Shown: piece by piece, positions 1-7,395 of the stretch
How positions within the stretch are numbered: the stretch's first letter is position 1
Layout: the number at the start of each line of letters is the position of its first letter
Source of the DNA: an uncultured Paracoccaceae bacterium
GTDB lineage: Bacteria > Pseudomonadota > Alphaproteobacteria > Rhodobacterales > Rhodobacteraceae
Reading direction: 5' to 3'
DNA length: 64,000 nt
Assembly (NCBI GenBank): GCA_913041145.1
Contig: CAJWHE010000001.1
Span: forward strand, 1-64,000
Position numbers and translations under genes: made by a program
Notes under the pieces: model-generated
Told to the model about the DNA's origin: nothing
Databases searched by the model: none
What the model saw: the letters and a program-made list of their open reading frames with translations, nothing else

Positions 1-954
1 AATCGGCATGGCTTTGCATCCTGGTATTTTATTAACACCTTTGTTGAAAATATCCATGTTACTTTTTATATATACCATTAAGTCATCCAGCCAATTTGCA
101 CTTTCTGGGGAGTAGCCAGCAGTTGCCATATGTATTCCAAATGAGTTGGGTGATATACCTAACGCCGCCATCCGAATTTCGAATTTAGCAACAAGTTTTG
201 GGTTGTTAATGATAACATTACCTGTATGAGCCCCAGCAATATTAAATGTTTTTGTGTTTGCTGTTAACATTATCAGACGATCATTAACCTCGGGGGCCAC
301 AACAGCCATTACATTATGAGTATTCTCAGGCATAATAAGATCATGGTGAACTTCATCGCAAACTAAAATTAAATTATTTTCAATGCAAAAAGAGGCTACC
401 TGTTTTAGTTCGCTTCTAGACCAAACTCTTCCACCTGGATTATGTGGGGAGCAAAAAATTAACATTTTTTCTTTTCCGGTAAGCTGTTTTTTGTATTCTG
501 AAAAATCTAATGTATATTGATCACCGTCTAAATTGAGGGGAAACTCACGAACTACTCTGTCAGTAGCATTCAATACCCTAAAAAATGTATAATACATTGG
601 TGTAAACATGATGATTTCATCGTTAGATTCTGTGAAACTATCCACACATAGTGCCATTCCATTAACTAAACCGTTGGTTGTAAAGATTGTACTACTTCCG
701 ATATCCCAACTATGACGGTTTTTCATCCACCATCTTATGGAGGTTTTATATTCTTCAAAATCACCGTAATACCCATAAACGCCATGCTGGAGTGATTTTT
801 CTAAAGCTTTTTGGATGTTTATAGGAGGTCTAAAATCCATATCTGCGACCCACATAGGTAGTCCAGCGTCCTTCGAAACACCGTACCGTTCTTCTGTCTC
901 ATCCCATTTACTGCTGTGAGTATTACGGCGCTCAATAATTTCGTCAAAATCCAT
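1..954 (-). CDS. MalY/PatB-type PLP-dependent enzyme, partial (C-terminus outside window)
   Basis: Fold-type I pyridoxal-phosphate enzyme of the MalY/PatB branch of class I/II aminotransferases; family members cleave C-S bonds (cystathionine or cysteine conjugates) or transaminate. The minus-strand frame is open from an ATG at 954 (MDFDEIIERRNTHSSKWD) to the left edge, about 318 codons; roughly 70 C-terminal residues are missing compared with the 390-residue paralogue just upstream. The conserved CSPHNPGGRVW segment, the CDEVHHD segment and the PLP-lysine motif TANTKTFNIAGAHTGN are all present. An AAGGTAGG ribosome site lies about nine bases before the ATG. It sits 83 bp downstream of its paralogue, so the two are probably co-transcribed tandem duplicates. 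The substrate cannot be read from the sequence. Confidence 0.88.
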   Translation of the reverse strand, partial: MDFDEIIERRNTHSSKWDETEERYGVSKDAGLPMWVADMDFRPPINIQKALEKSLQHGVYGYYGDFEEYKTSIRWWMKNRHSWDIGSSTIFTTNGLVNGMALCVDSFTESNDEIIMFTPMYYTFFRVLNATDRVVREFPLNLDGDQYTLDFSEYKKQLTGKEKMLIFCSPHNPGGRVWSRSELKQVASFCIENNLILVCDEVHHDLIMPENTHNVMAVVAPEVNDRLIMLTANTKTFNIAGAHTGNVIINNPKLVAKFEIRMAALGISPNSFGIHMATAGYSPESANWLDDLMVYIKSNMDIFNKGVNKIPGCKAMPI

Positions 955-1037
955 TGCGTGAACCTACCTTATAAAACTTATAGTTTTGGTATTTAAATTT
1001 TTGATTAGATAAGCGACCCATGTTTAAGTGAGGCTTA

Positions 1038-2210
1038 CTATTGAAGATCTTTAAACGCTTTTTGCATACGTTCTACTGCTTCAAGAACTCGAGATCTTGG
1101 GGTGGCGATATTAAATCTCATAAAAGCTTCACCACCTTCTCCCATATCTGACCCGTACACAGTTGTAATTTTAGCTATTGTTTCGATACGGTTTTTAATC
1201 TCGGCCTGGGGCATTCCTGTGCCTGAAAAATCTACCCAGGCAAGATATGTGCCTTCTGCATGCATAGCTTTGCAGCCTGGAATATTGTTTATTCCAGAAT
1301 CGAAAATTCTAAAATTTTCTGCAATGTATAAAAGTAAGTTATCAAGCCATTCTGCACCACCTGGAGAATACCCAGCTGTTGCCATGTGAAGACCTAAAGT
1401 ATTTGGGCTAAGCCCAAGAGCTTTCATTTTTTCTTCGAAAAGAGTAGCTAAACCTAAATTATTAATAATAACATTGCCGGTATGTGCCCCCGCAATATTA
1501 AATGTTTTAGTATTAGAAGTTAACATAATCAGTTTATCATTTATTTCAGGTGCGGCGACTGCCATTACATTGTGAGTATATCCGGGCATGATGAGGTCGT
1601 GATGAATCTCATCACTTACAAGTAAAAGGTCATTGTCGTTACAGAATTTTGCTACTTCTTTTAACTCTTCAATCTCCCACACTCTCCCACCAGGGTTATG
1701 CGGTGAACAAAAAATTAACATTTTTTCTTTTCCTGTAAGCAATTTTTTGTACTCAGAAAAATCCAGAATATATTTGTCCTCTTCCAGTTTGAGAGGAAAC
1801 TCTCGGATTACTCTATCCGTCGCATTTAGAACGTTAAAAAAAGCGTGATACATTGGTGTTAACATAATAATTTCATCACCAGAGCTCGTGAAAGCGTCAA
1901 CGCATAAAGCCATACCGTTAACTAGGCCGTGGACAGTAAAAATTTTTGACTCTCCAACATCCCAGTTGTGACGAGTTTTCATCCACCATTTTATTGAAGA
2001 ATGATAATCACTATAACCAGCAAAATAACCATAAAAGCCATGAGATAGAAGGTCACTCAGTTTTTCTTGTATTACTTTAGGCGGCTTAAAATCCATTTCT
2101 GCAACGTGCATAGGTAAACCGTCTTCTTTAGAAATATTATACCTTTCTTCCATTATGTCCCACTTAGCGCTGTGGGTATTGCGTCTTTCTATTAACTCAT
2201 CAAAATCCAT
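1038..2210 (-). CDS. MalY/PatB-type PLP-dependent C-S lyase or aminotransferase
   Basis: 390 residues, the normal length for the MalY/PatB family of fold-type I PLP enzymes. Visible landmarks are the N-terminal start MDFDELIERRNTHSAKWD, the CSPHNPGGRVW loop near residue 169, the SDEIHHD segment around 199-205 whose aspartate would contact the pyridinium nitrogen, and the Schiff-base lysine K235 in TSNTKTFNIAG. The family includes cystathionine beta-lyase and PatB-type C-S lyases; substrate is not decided by these motifs. It is followed by a very similar paralogue in the same orientation after 83 bp, and is divergent from def, from which it is separated by 125 bp. Start chosen at the ATG that aligns with its paralogue. 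Confidence 0.93.
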   Translation of the reverse strand: MDFDELIERRNTHSAKWDIMEERYNISKEDGLPMHVAEMDFKPPKVIQEKLSDLLSHGFYGYFAGYSDYHSSIKWWMKTRHNWDVGESKIFTVHGLVNGMALCVDAFTSSGDEIIMLTPMYHAFFNVLNATDRVIREFPLKLEEDKYILDFSEYKKLLTGKEKMLIFCSPHNPGGRVWEIEELKEVAKFCNDNDLLLVSDEIHHDLIMPGYTHNVMAVAAPEINDKLIMLTSNTKTFNIAGAHTGNVIINNLGLATLFEEKMKALGLSPNTLGLHMATAGYSPGGAEWLDNLLLYIAENFRIFDSGINNIPGCKAMHAEGTYLAWVDFSGTGMPQAEIKNRIETIAKITTVYGSDMGEGGEAFMRFNIATPRSRVLEAVERMQKAFKDLQ

Positions 2211-2267
2211 GATTGACCCTCTATCCTATAAAGCTTAGGATTTTATGTGTTTTTTTTTTAAAATGAT

Positions 2268-2273
2268 TATAAT
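2268..2273 (+). promoter_or_regulatory. Candidate -10 element upstream of def
   Basis: A perfect TATAAT lies 63 bp before the def start, in the AT-rich divergent gap between the PLP enzyme and def. No convincing -35 box is seen at the expected distance, so this is a weak candidate only. Confidence 0.3.
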
Positions 2274-2335
2274 ACGACTATAAAATATCAAAACTTTAAT
2301 GAGGTAAAGTAAGAAAATGAAGAGAAAAATATTTT

Positions 2336-2857
2336 ATGACAATTAGGCCAATATTAATACATCCAGAGCCGAAGTTGAGGAAAAAAGCATTACCTGTTAC
2401 CGTTGTTTCTGATCAAATGCTTAAGTTAGCTGATGATATGGTTGAGACAATGTATGAAGCGCCAGGGATAGGATTAGCTGCGCCTCAGGTTGGCGCTTTG
2501 GTTAGGGTAATTGTACTTGATTGTAACAAGAGTGAAGATCAGAATTTAGATGCTATCCAGATGTTTAATCCTGAGGTTTTGTATGCGTCTGATGAAAAAA
2601 ATACTCATGAAGAAGGTTGTCTTTCGATTCCTGACCAGTATGGAGAAGTTGAACGGCCCTCAGTAGTCACGGTTAGGTGGATTGATAGAACCGGCGAAAA
2701 AGAGCAACGGACTTTTGAAGGCTTATGGGCTACCTGTGTGCAACATGAAATAGATCATCTAAATGGCAAACTTTTTATAGATTATTTAACTCCTTTACGA
2801 AGGCAGTTAATTACGCGGAAAATGAAGAAACTTAAGAGGGAAAAGTTACAAGAATGA
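2336..2857 (+). CDS. def: Peptide deformylase
   Basis: Removes the formyl group from the N-terminal methionine of new proteins in the cytoplasm. The three family motifs are intact: GIGLAAPQVG at residues 44-53, EGCLSIP at 93-99 (metal ligand C95) and HEIDH at 137-141 (two histidine ligands and the catalytic glutamate). The 173-residue length and the basic C-terminal tail are typical. The ATG at 2336 gives the usual MTIRPILIHP N-terminus, although the ribosome site is poor. It is followed with a 4-bp ATGA overlap by a second deformylase-like gene and then fmt, so the genes that add and remove the formyl group are in one operon. Confidence 0.97.
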   Translation: MTIRPILIHPEPKLRKKALPVTVVSDQMLKLADDMVETMYEAPGIGLAAPQVGALVRVIVLDCNKSEDQNLDAIQMFNPEVLYASDEKNTHEEGCLSIPDQYGEVERPSVVTVRWIDRTGEKEQRTFEGLWATCVQHEIDHLNGKLFIDYLTPLRRQLITRKMKKLKREKLQE

Positions 2858-3300
2858 TCTTAAGTATAATTCAATACCCAGATCCAGTATTAAGGTCGCT
2901 TTGTACACCAATATTAGAGGTTTCTAACGAAATAAAGACTATCATTAATGACATGTATGACACTTTATATGAGGCTGCGGGTCGAGGTCTAGCAGGACCT
3001 CAGATTGGAATTGCCAACAGATTATTTGTGATGGATATAAATTGGAAAAATGGAATTTCTGAGCCAGTAACTATGATAAATCCAGAGATTTTATTTAAAT
3101 CGAACGAAACTCAAGTTAACGAAGAGAGGTGTCTCTCAATACCAGAAACTCCAGTGAAAGTTGAGAGACCATACACTATTGACGTGATGTGGATGGATGA
3201 GGAATGTAAACTAAATCGAAAACGGTTTGAAGGGATCTCGGCTGCTATTATATGCCATGAGATTGATCATTTAGATGGTAAACTTATAGTGGATGAATAG
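2854..3300 (+). CDS. Second peptide deformylase-like protein with altered motif 2
   Basis: A 148-residue paralogue of the preceding def, overlapping it by 4 bp. Motif 1 is GRGLAGPQIG (43-52), motif 2 is ERCLSIP (91-97) with arginine replacing the usual glycine before the metal-ligand cysteine C93, and motif 3 is HEIDH (135-139). The catalytic glutamine, cysteine, both histidines and the glutamate are all kept, so metal binding should be possible; the Gly-to-Arg and Ala-to-Gly changes may alter substrate choice or activity. It lacks the basic C-terminal extension of the first copy. Rhodobacterales often carry extra def paralogues beside fmt, so this is probably a functional, diverged gene rather than a pseudogene. 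Confidence 0.9.
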   Translation: MILSIIQYPDPVLRSLCTPILEVSNEIKTIINDMYDTLYEAAGRGLAGPQIGIANRLFVMDINWKNGISEPVTMINPEILFKSNETQVNEERCLSIPETPVKVERPYTIDVMWMDEECKLNRKRFEGISAAIICHEIDHLDGKLIVDE

Positions 3301-3342
3301 AGTGTTTAGTTTATATTTAATCAAAATGAGTAATTACAGTTT

Positions 3343-4242
3343 ATGAAGATAGTATTTTTTGGCACCCCTAGTTTTTCTGTCACTATTCTAAATGCTCTTA
3401 TTGAAGAGGGTCATCAGGTAGTATGTGTTTACTGTCAACCACCGAGCGTGGCGGGGCGTGGACAAAAGGTTCGCAACTCACCAGTGCATGCTAGAGCAAA
3501 TGAACTGGGACTTTTAGTTAGGCATCCGTCTAGGCTCTCTGATGATAAAATTGTTCAAGATTTTTTAGATCTTGAGGCTGATGTTGGCGTTGTTGTAGCA
3601 TATGGCCTTTTACTTCCAAAGGAAATTTTGGATGGCTCCAGATTTGGGTGTTTGAATGTTCATGCTTCACTTTTGCCAAGGTGGCGGGGGGCAGCACCAA
3701 TTCAGAGGGCGATTATGGCAGGTGACCCTACAACGGGGGTATGTATAATGCGGATGGATCAAGGTTTAGACACAGGAGCAATAGTTGATACCTTCGAGGT
3801 GGAGATAGGGGAACGGGAAACATCAGGTGAGCTTCATGAGAGATTATCTAACATAGGAGCAAATTTAATTGTTCATACTATTTCTAAAATTAGTGATATT
3901 GCAGATATTCAACAATCAAAGCAGGGTATAACGTATGCTCAAAAAGTTTTAAAAAATGAAACTTTTATAGATTGGCGGCAACCGGCTATAGAAATAGATA
4001 GGTTGATCCGTGCAATGTCTCCTTGGCCGGGGGCTTGGTGTCATGTGAATGGGGAGCGTCTTAAGCTCCTGGGTAGCTATACAAAGAACATAAAGGCAGA
4101 CCCTGGAAAAATTTTAGATAGTTTCACTGTAGCTTGTGGTACTGGGGCTGTGTCTATTACCTCAGTTCAAAAACCTGGGAAACGGATCGTAACTACTAAA
4201 GAGTTTTTAAAGGGGAACAGTTTGCCGGAAAAACTACTTTAG
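3343..4242 (+). CDS. fmt: Methionyl-tRNA formyltransferase
   Basis: Transfers a formyl group from 10-formyltetrahydrofolate to initiator Met-tRNA. The N-terminal catalytic domain begins KIVFFGTPSFS and carries the signature NVHASLLPRWRGAAPIQRAI at residues 105-124, with the catalytic N105, H107 and D143 (in MDQGLDTG). The C-terminal tRNA-binding beta-barrel starts near residue 205. At 299 residues it has the normal length. It lies 42 bp behind the second deformylase gene and is convergent with rnhA 46 bp away; no clear terminator is visible between them. Confidence 0.97.
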   Translation: MKIVFFGTPSFSVTILNALIEEGHQVVCVYCQPPSVAGRGQKVRNSPVHARANELGLLVRHPSRLSDDKIVQDFLDLEADVGVVVAYGLLLPKEILDGSRFGCLNVHASLLPRWRGAAPIQRAIMAGDPTTGVCIMRMDQGLDTGAIVDTFEVEIGERETSGELHERLSNIGANLIVHTISKISDIADIQQSKQGITYAQKVLKNETFIDWRQPAIEIDRLIRAMSPWPGAWCHVNGERLKLLGSYTKNIKADPGKILDSFTVACGTGAVSITSVQKPGKRIVTTKEFLKGNSLPEKLL

Positions 4243-4288
4243 AGTGGTTTTGATATTTTTTATTACCCATAACTTAAAGAACTTGCAG

Positions 4289-4738
4289 TTAATTTTGGAA
4301 AGGGGCCATTCCTAATCTGGCAAGTAAATCTGCACGGTCATTTTCTGTATTGCCAGAGTGTCCTTTCACCCATTCCCAAGTTACGTTATGTGGTTTTCTG
4401 GCTTCATCCAGCTCTCTCCAAAGGTCTTCATTTTTTACAGGCTTTTTTGATGCAGTCTTCCAACCTTTTGATTTCCAAGATGATAACCACTTTGATATAC
4501 CGTCTTTAACATAAACACTATCTGTATAGATTGTTATTGTTGAGGGCCGTTCTAGAGCGTTTAATGCGTTTATAGCTGCAGTCAATTCCATCCGGTTGTT
4601 AGTGGTGTGCTTTTCTCCTCCATTTAATTCTATCTTTTTTATTATGTTTTTATCTTTTGTGGCTGTTATTATAACTCCCCAACCACCAGGCCCAGGGTTC
4701 CCTGAGCAGGCTCCATCAGTATAGGCACAAATAAACAT
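4289..4738 (-). CDS. rnhA: Ribonuclease HI
   Basis: Cleaves the RNA strand of RNA-DNA hybrids such as R-loops and Okazaki primers. The DEDD metal-binding set is complete in a 149-residue protein: D8 ([12 protein letters not shown]), E51 ([10 protein letters not shown]), D73 (IYTDSVYV) and D134 (NDRAD), with the catalytic histidine in KGHSGN. A longer open frame reaches 4810, but it runs into the next gene; the start at 4738 gives the standard [10 protein letters not shown]-terminus and shares one base with the upstream stop (TAATG), implying translational coupling with the DUF3429-like gene. Confidence 0.97.
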   Translation of the reverse strand: MFICAYTDGACSGNPGPGGWGVIITATKDKNIIKKIELNGGEKHTTNNRMELTAAINALNALERPSTITIYTDSVYVKDGISKWLSSWKSKGWKTASKKPVKNEDLWRELDEARKPHNVTWEWVKGHSGNTENDRADLLARLGMAPFQN

Positions 4739-5211
4739 TACACAGATATACCTACTAAAAGTAATAGCACTACGATAAGGGTCATTGGAACGCGTAAGCT
4801 TAGCCACCATTGTGGTGCAAGTTTTTCTTTCCAGTGATGGACGTCAAATAACAGGATTCCCAAAAAGCCAATTAAAAGTAAAGCCAATGATAATTTAATA
4901 TTGTGGCTCACAGAAAAAAAGTGCTCAGGTATTATTAAGAATACTAAAAAAGTTGGAATAACACTAGATAAATAAGCCTTTGTAGATAATATCCCCGAGC
5001 TTTTTGCGGCAAACCCCCAGTGAGTTCCTGCCATAAAGCTTAGTATTATGAGCCCATAAGAAAGTAATAGCTTATCCAGCTCAGCATTAATTAATAAGTA
5101 GCTTTGAGATGTTATACCACTGAGTGATATCATTTGAAATATTGAGAAAATAAAGAAAGGAATTAAGCCCAAAAAACTCAACATTATTGCTGGTTTGGGG
5201 ATATCTTTCAT
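4738..5211 (-). CDS. DUF3429-like multi-pass membrane protein
   Basis: A 157-residue integral membrane protein with about five hydrophobic segments. The stretch around residues 52-72 ([20 protein letters not shown]) resembles the conserved core of the DUF3429 family, proteins of unknown function common in alphaproteobacteria and related to an animal mitochondrial inner-membrane family. No catalytic motif is seen. It is packed between ispH (4-bp overlap) and rnhA (1-bp overlap), so it belongs to the same transcript. The family assignment is from remembered motif shape and is moderately sure; the function is unknown. Confidence 0.75.
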   Translation of the reverse strand: MKDIPKPAIMLSFLGLIPFFIFSIFQMISLSGITSQSYLLINAELDKLLLSYGLIILSFMAGTHWGFAAKSSGILSTKAYLSSVIPTFLVFLIIPEHFFSVSHNIKLSLALLLIGFLGILLFDVHHWKEKLAPQWWLSLRVPMTLIVVLLLLVGISV

Positions 5212-6158
5212 GAAACTTCTCTAAGTATTTTAGGGACCTTAAATTCAATATTTTCTATGGCAGTTTCTACTAACTCTACCGTAATGTCATACCGGTCCTT
5301 TAATGCGGCTATAACTTCGTTAATGAGTTCATCAGGAGCGGATGCTCCAGCTGTCAAACCTATTGAAGAAACATCTTTAAGTGCTACCCAATCAATTTCT
5401 GTAGCTCTTTGAATTAGACAGGCATACGAGCAACCCGCTTTTAAGCCGACTTCCACTAAACGATTAGAGTTTGAAGAGTTAGGAGCACCAATCACCAGCA
5501 TAGTCTTAGTCTTAGTTGACATTACCTTAACTGCGGTTTGCCTATTAGTAGTAGCGTAACATATATCTTCTTTGTGAGGACCAATAATATTTGGAAATCT
5601 TTTTTTGAGAGCTGTGATTATCTCTATAGTGTCGTCAACAGATAGAGTAGTTTGAGTAATAAATGCTAGTAGTTTTTCGTCTCGAGGTTCAATCTTTTGT
5701 ACGTCACTGACCGTTTCTACCAAGAGTACTTCACCGGCTGGAAGTTGGCCCATTGTTCCAATGGTTTCGGGATGGCCTGCATGTCCTATCATTACCATCT
5801 GGCGATCATTTGAAAAATGCCGTTGAGCTTCATTATGAACCTTTGAAACTAGTGGGCATGTAGCATCTATATAAATCATCTTTCTATCAAACGCTTCTTT
5901 TTCTACCGATTTAGGCACTCCGTGAGCAGAGAAAATAACTGGTCGATCACTAGGGCAGTCTTTTAAGTCCTCAATAAAAATTGCCCCCTTAGATCTGAGT
6001 TGATCAACGACAAATTTATTATGCACGATTTCATGGCGAACATAAATTGGAGCACCCCACTTTTGAATCGCTAACTCTACCATTTTTATAGCTCGATCTA
6101 CGCCAGCACAAAAACCTCTCGGAGCAGCCAGATATAGTTTTAATTTAGGTTTTAACAA
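5208..6158 (-). CDS. ispH: 4-hydroxy-3-methylbut-2-enyl diphosphate reductase
   Basis: Last enzyme of the MEP isoprenoid pathway, an iron-sulfur protein that makes IPP and DMAPP. The N-terminus [19 protein letters not shown] carries the first cluster cysteine; the others lie in [11 protein letters not shown] and [11 protein letters not shown]. Two TTG starts are possible, at 6182 and 6158. I chose 6158 because a GGAGAGG ribosome site sits five bases before it and the product [16 protein letters not shown] (316 residues) has the usual family length; 6182 has no ribosome site. No in-frame ATG exists upstream before a stop. It overlaps the DUF3429-like gene by 4 bp. Confidence 0.95.
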   Translation of the reverse strand: MLKPKLKLYLAAPRGFCAGVDRAIKMVELAIQKWGAPIYVRHEIVHNKFVVDQLRSKGAIFIEDLKDCPSDRPVIFSAHGVPKSVEKEAFDRKMIYIDATCPLVSKVHNEAQRHFSNDRQMVMIGHAGHPETIGTMGQLPAGEVLLVETVSDVQKIEPRDEKLLAFITQTTLSVDDTIEIITALKKRFPNIIGPHKEDICYATTNRQTAVKVMSTKTKTMLVIGAPNSSNSNRLVEVGLKAGCSYACLIQRATEIDWVALKDVSSIGLTAGASAPDELINEVIAALKDRYDITVELVETAIENIEFKVPKILREVS

Positions 6159-6353
6159 CTTAACCTCTCCATTTTTATCCAAATCGGAATTAGAATGCTA
6201 ATCAATATGATACTTAAAGACTATTTTTAAAAAGTTTATTGTAGTATTATTACATCTTCAATATTTGTGAACATTCAAAATGCATATATAATAAATATAA
6301 AAAAAGTAAGTGTTCGAAACAAATCATTTTTAATGTTTTTAGGGTATATTTTT

Positions 6354-6923
6354 TTGTCAAACAGTTTCAGGAAAGCATTTGTAGCATTTGGTGGTAATGT
6401 AGTGTCTTCCGTTGGCAAGCCAAAGCAAACTATTATAGCTGCTCTAAGAGAACTTGAAAGTGATTCGTTAGAGATTTCAAAATTGAGTAATTTTTACTCA
6501 ACACCGGCTTTCCCTCTAGGAAGTGGTCCAGATTTTGTGAACGCTGTCGCATATATTCAAACTGATAAAAATGCAGAAGAATTGTTAAAGGAGTTTCATA
6601 AAATTGAAAGTATTTTTGATAGAACTAGGTTGTACAGATGGGCACCAAGACCAATTGATATAGATCTACTTGCATTTGAAGATCAAATATACCCATCTAA
6701 GTATGAATTTCTAAAGTGGTCTAATTTAACAATAACAGAGCAGATCAAACGGGTTCCTTCTAAATTAATACTGCCTCACCCACGTATCCAGGACAGAGTT
6801 TTTGTTCTTGTACCTTTTTTAGATGTTTCGAAAAACTGGGTGCATCCAGTTTTTAAAAAGACTTTAACGCAAATGCTTGGAGCTCTTAAGCCAATGGATA
6901 AGGAAATAATTTATCAAATTTAA
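6354..6923 (+). CDS. folK: 2-amino-4-hydroxy-6-hydroxymethyldihydropteridine pyrophosphokinase
   Basis: Pyrophosphorylates the pterin intermediate in folate synthesis. The core shows AFVAFGGNVVSSVG near the N-terminus, YSTPAFPLGSGPDFVNAVA, and the signature RWAPRPIDIDLLAFED with its two metal-binding aspartates. A roughly 30-residue insert follows the signature before LPHPRIQDRVFVLVPF, a pattern I recall from other Rhodobacterales FolK proteins. The frame is open back to a GTG at 6267, but those extra 29 residues do not look like FolK; a TTG at 6354 with AGGG nine bases before it gives a natural LSNSFRKAFVAFGG start. An ATG at 6333 is an alternative. Confidence 0.9.
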   Translation: MSNSFRKAFVAFGGNVVSSVGKPKQTIIAALRELESDSLEISKLSNFYSTPAFPLGSGPDFVNAVAYIQTDKNAEELLKEFHKIESIFDRTRLYRWAPRPIDIDLLAFEDQIYPSKYEFLKWSNLTITEQIKRVPSKLILPHPRIQDRVFVLVPFLDVSKNWVHPVFKKTLTQMLGALKPMDKEIIYQI

Positions 6924-7012
6924 TTGATCGTACCTTAACTTTTTAGTTGTATTTTTCGTTTTAAAAGTTTAGGGCGGATACTCAGATCCCTTTAATTAAA
7001 CCGGAGTGTGCT

Positions 7013-7366
7013 ATGGCTCGTGTTACTGTAGAAGATTGTGTTGATAAAGTACCAAATAGATTTGACTTAGTTTTGCTTGCGGCTCACCGTGCACGCGAGA
7101 TATCTACTGGATCTGCGATAACTGTGATAAGGGATAATGATAAGAACCCTGTCGTCAGCCTAAGAGAGATAGCAGATGAAACTCAGTCAGCCGATGAATT
7201 AAGAGAAAGATTAATTGAGAGCAATCAAATTCAGATTGAGGTGGATGAACCGGAAGAAGATGAAATGGCTTTGTTAATGGGTATCGAGGATGATGAGGTA
7301 GCTGATGATGATATGTCTGAAGAAAAACTTCTTCGTGCTTTAATGGAAGCTCAAGCAGAAGATTAG
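7013..7366 (+). CDS. rpoZ: RNA polymerase omega subunit
   Basis: Small subunit that helps RpoC fold and join the core enzyme, and in many bacteria forms part of a ppGpp site. The product starts [20 protein letters not shown] and continues [14 protein letters not shown], the standard omega signature. At 117 residues it has the acidic C-terminal tail common in alphaproteobacteria ([15 protein letters not shown]). The gene is directly followed, 29 bp later, by the ppGpp synthetase/hydrolase gene, the conserved rpoZ-rsh pairing that places a ppGpp target next to its source. The start follows a CCGGAG ribosome site. Confidence 0.98.
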   Translation: MARVTVEDCVDKVPNRFDLVLLAAHRAREISTGSAITVIRDNDKNPVVSLREIADETQSADELRERLIESNQIQIEVDEPEEDEMALLMGIEDDEVADDDMSEEKLLRALMEAQAED

Positions 7367-7395
7367 GGTTATATTAAACATGTGGTGGATTTTTT

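Noticed and set aside
2854-3300. Second deformylase as a pseudogene
   Set aside because: The frame is intact, all metal ligands and the catalytic glutamate are present, and it is translationally coupled to def.
4739-4810. Longer N-terminus for RNase HI
   Set aside because: The added 24 residues overlap the DUF3429-like gene in another frame and do not occur in RNase HI; the TAATG junction marks the real start.
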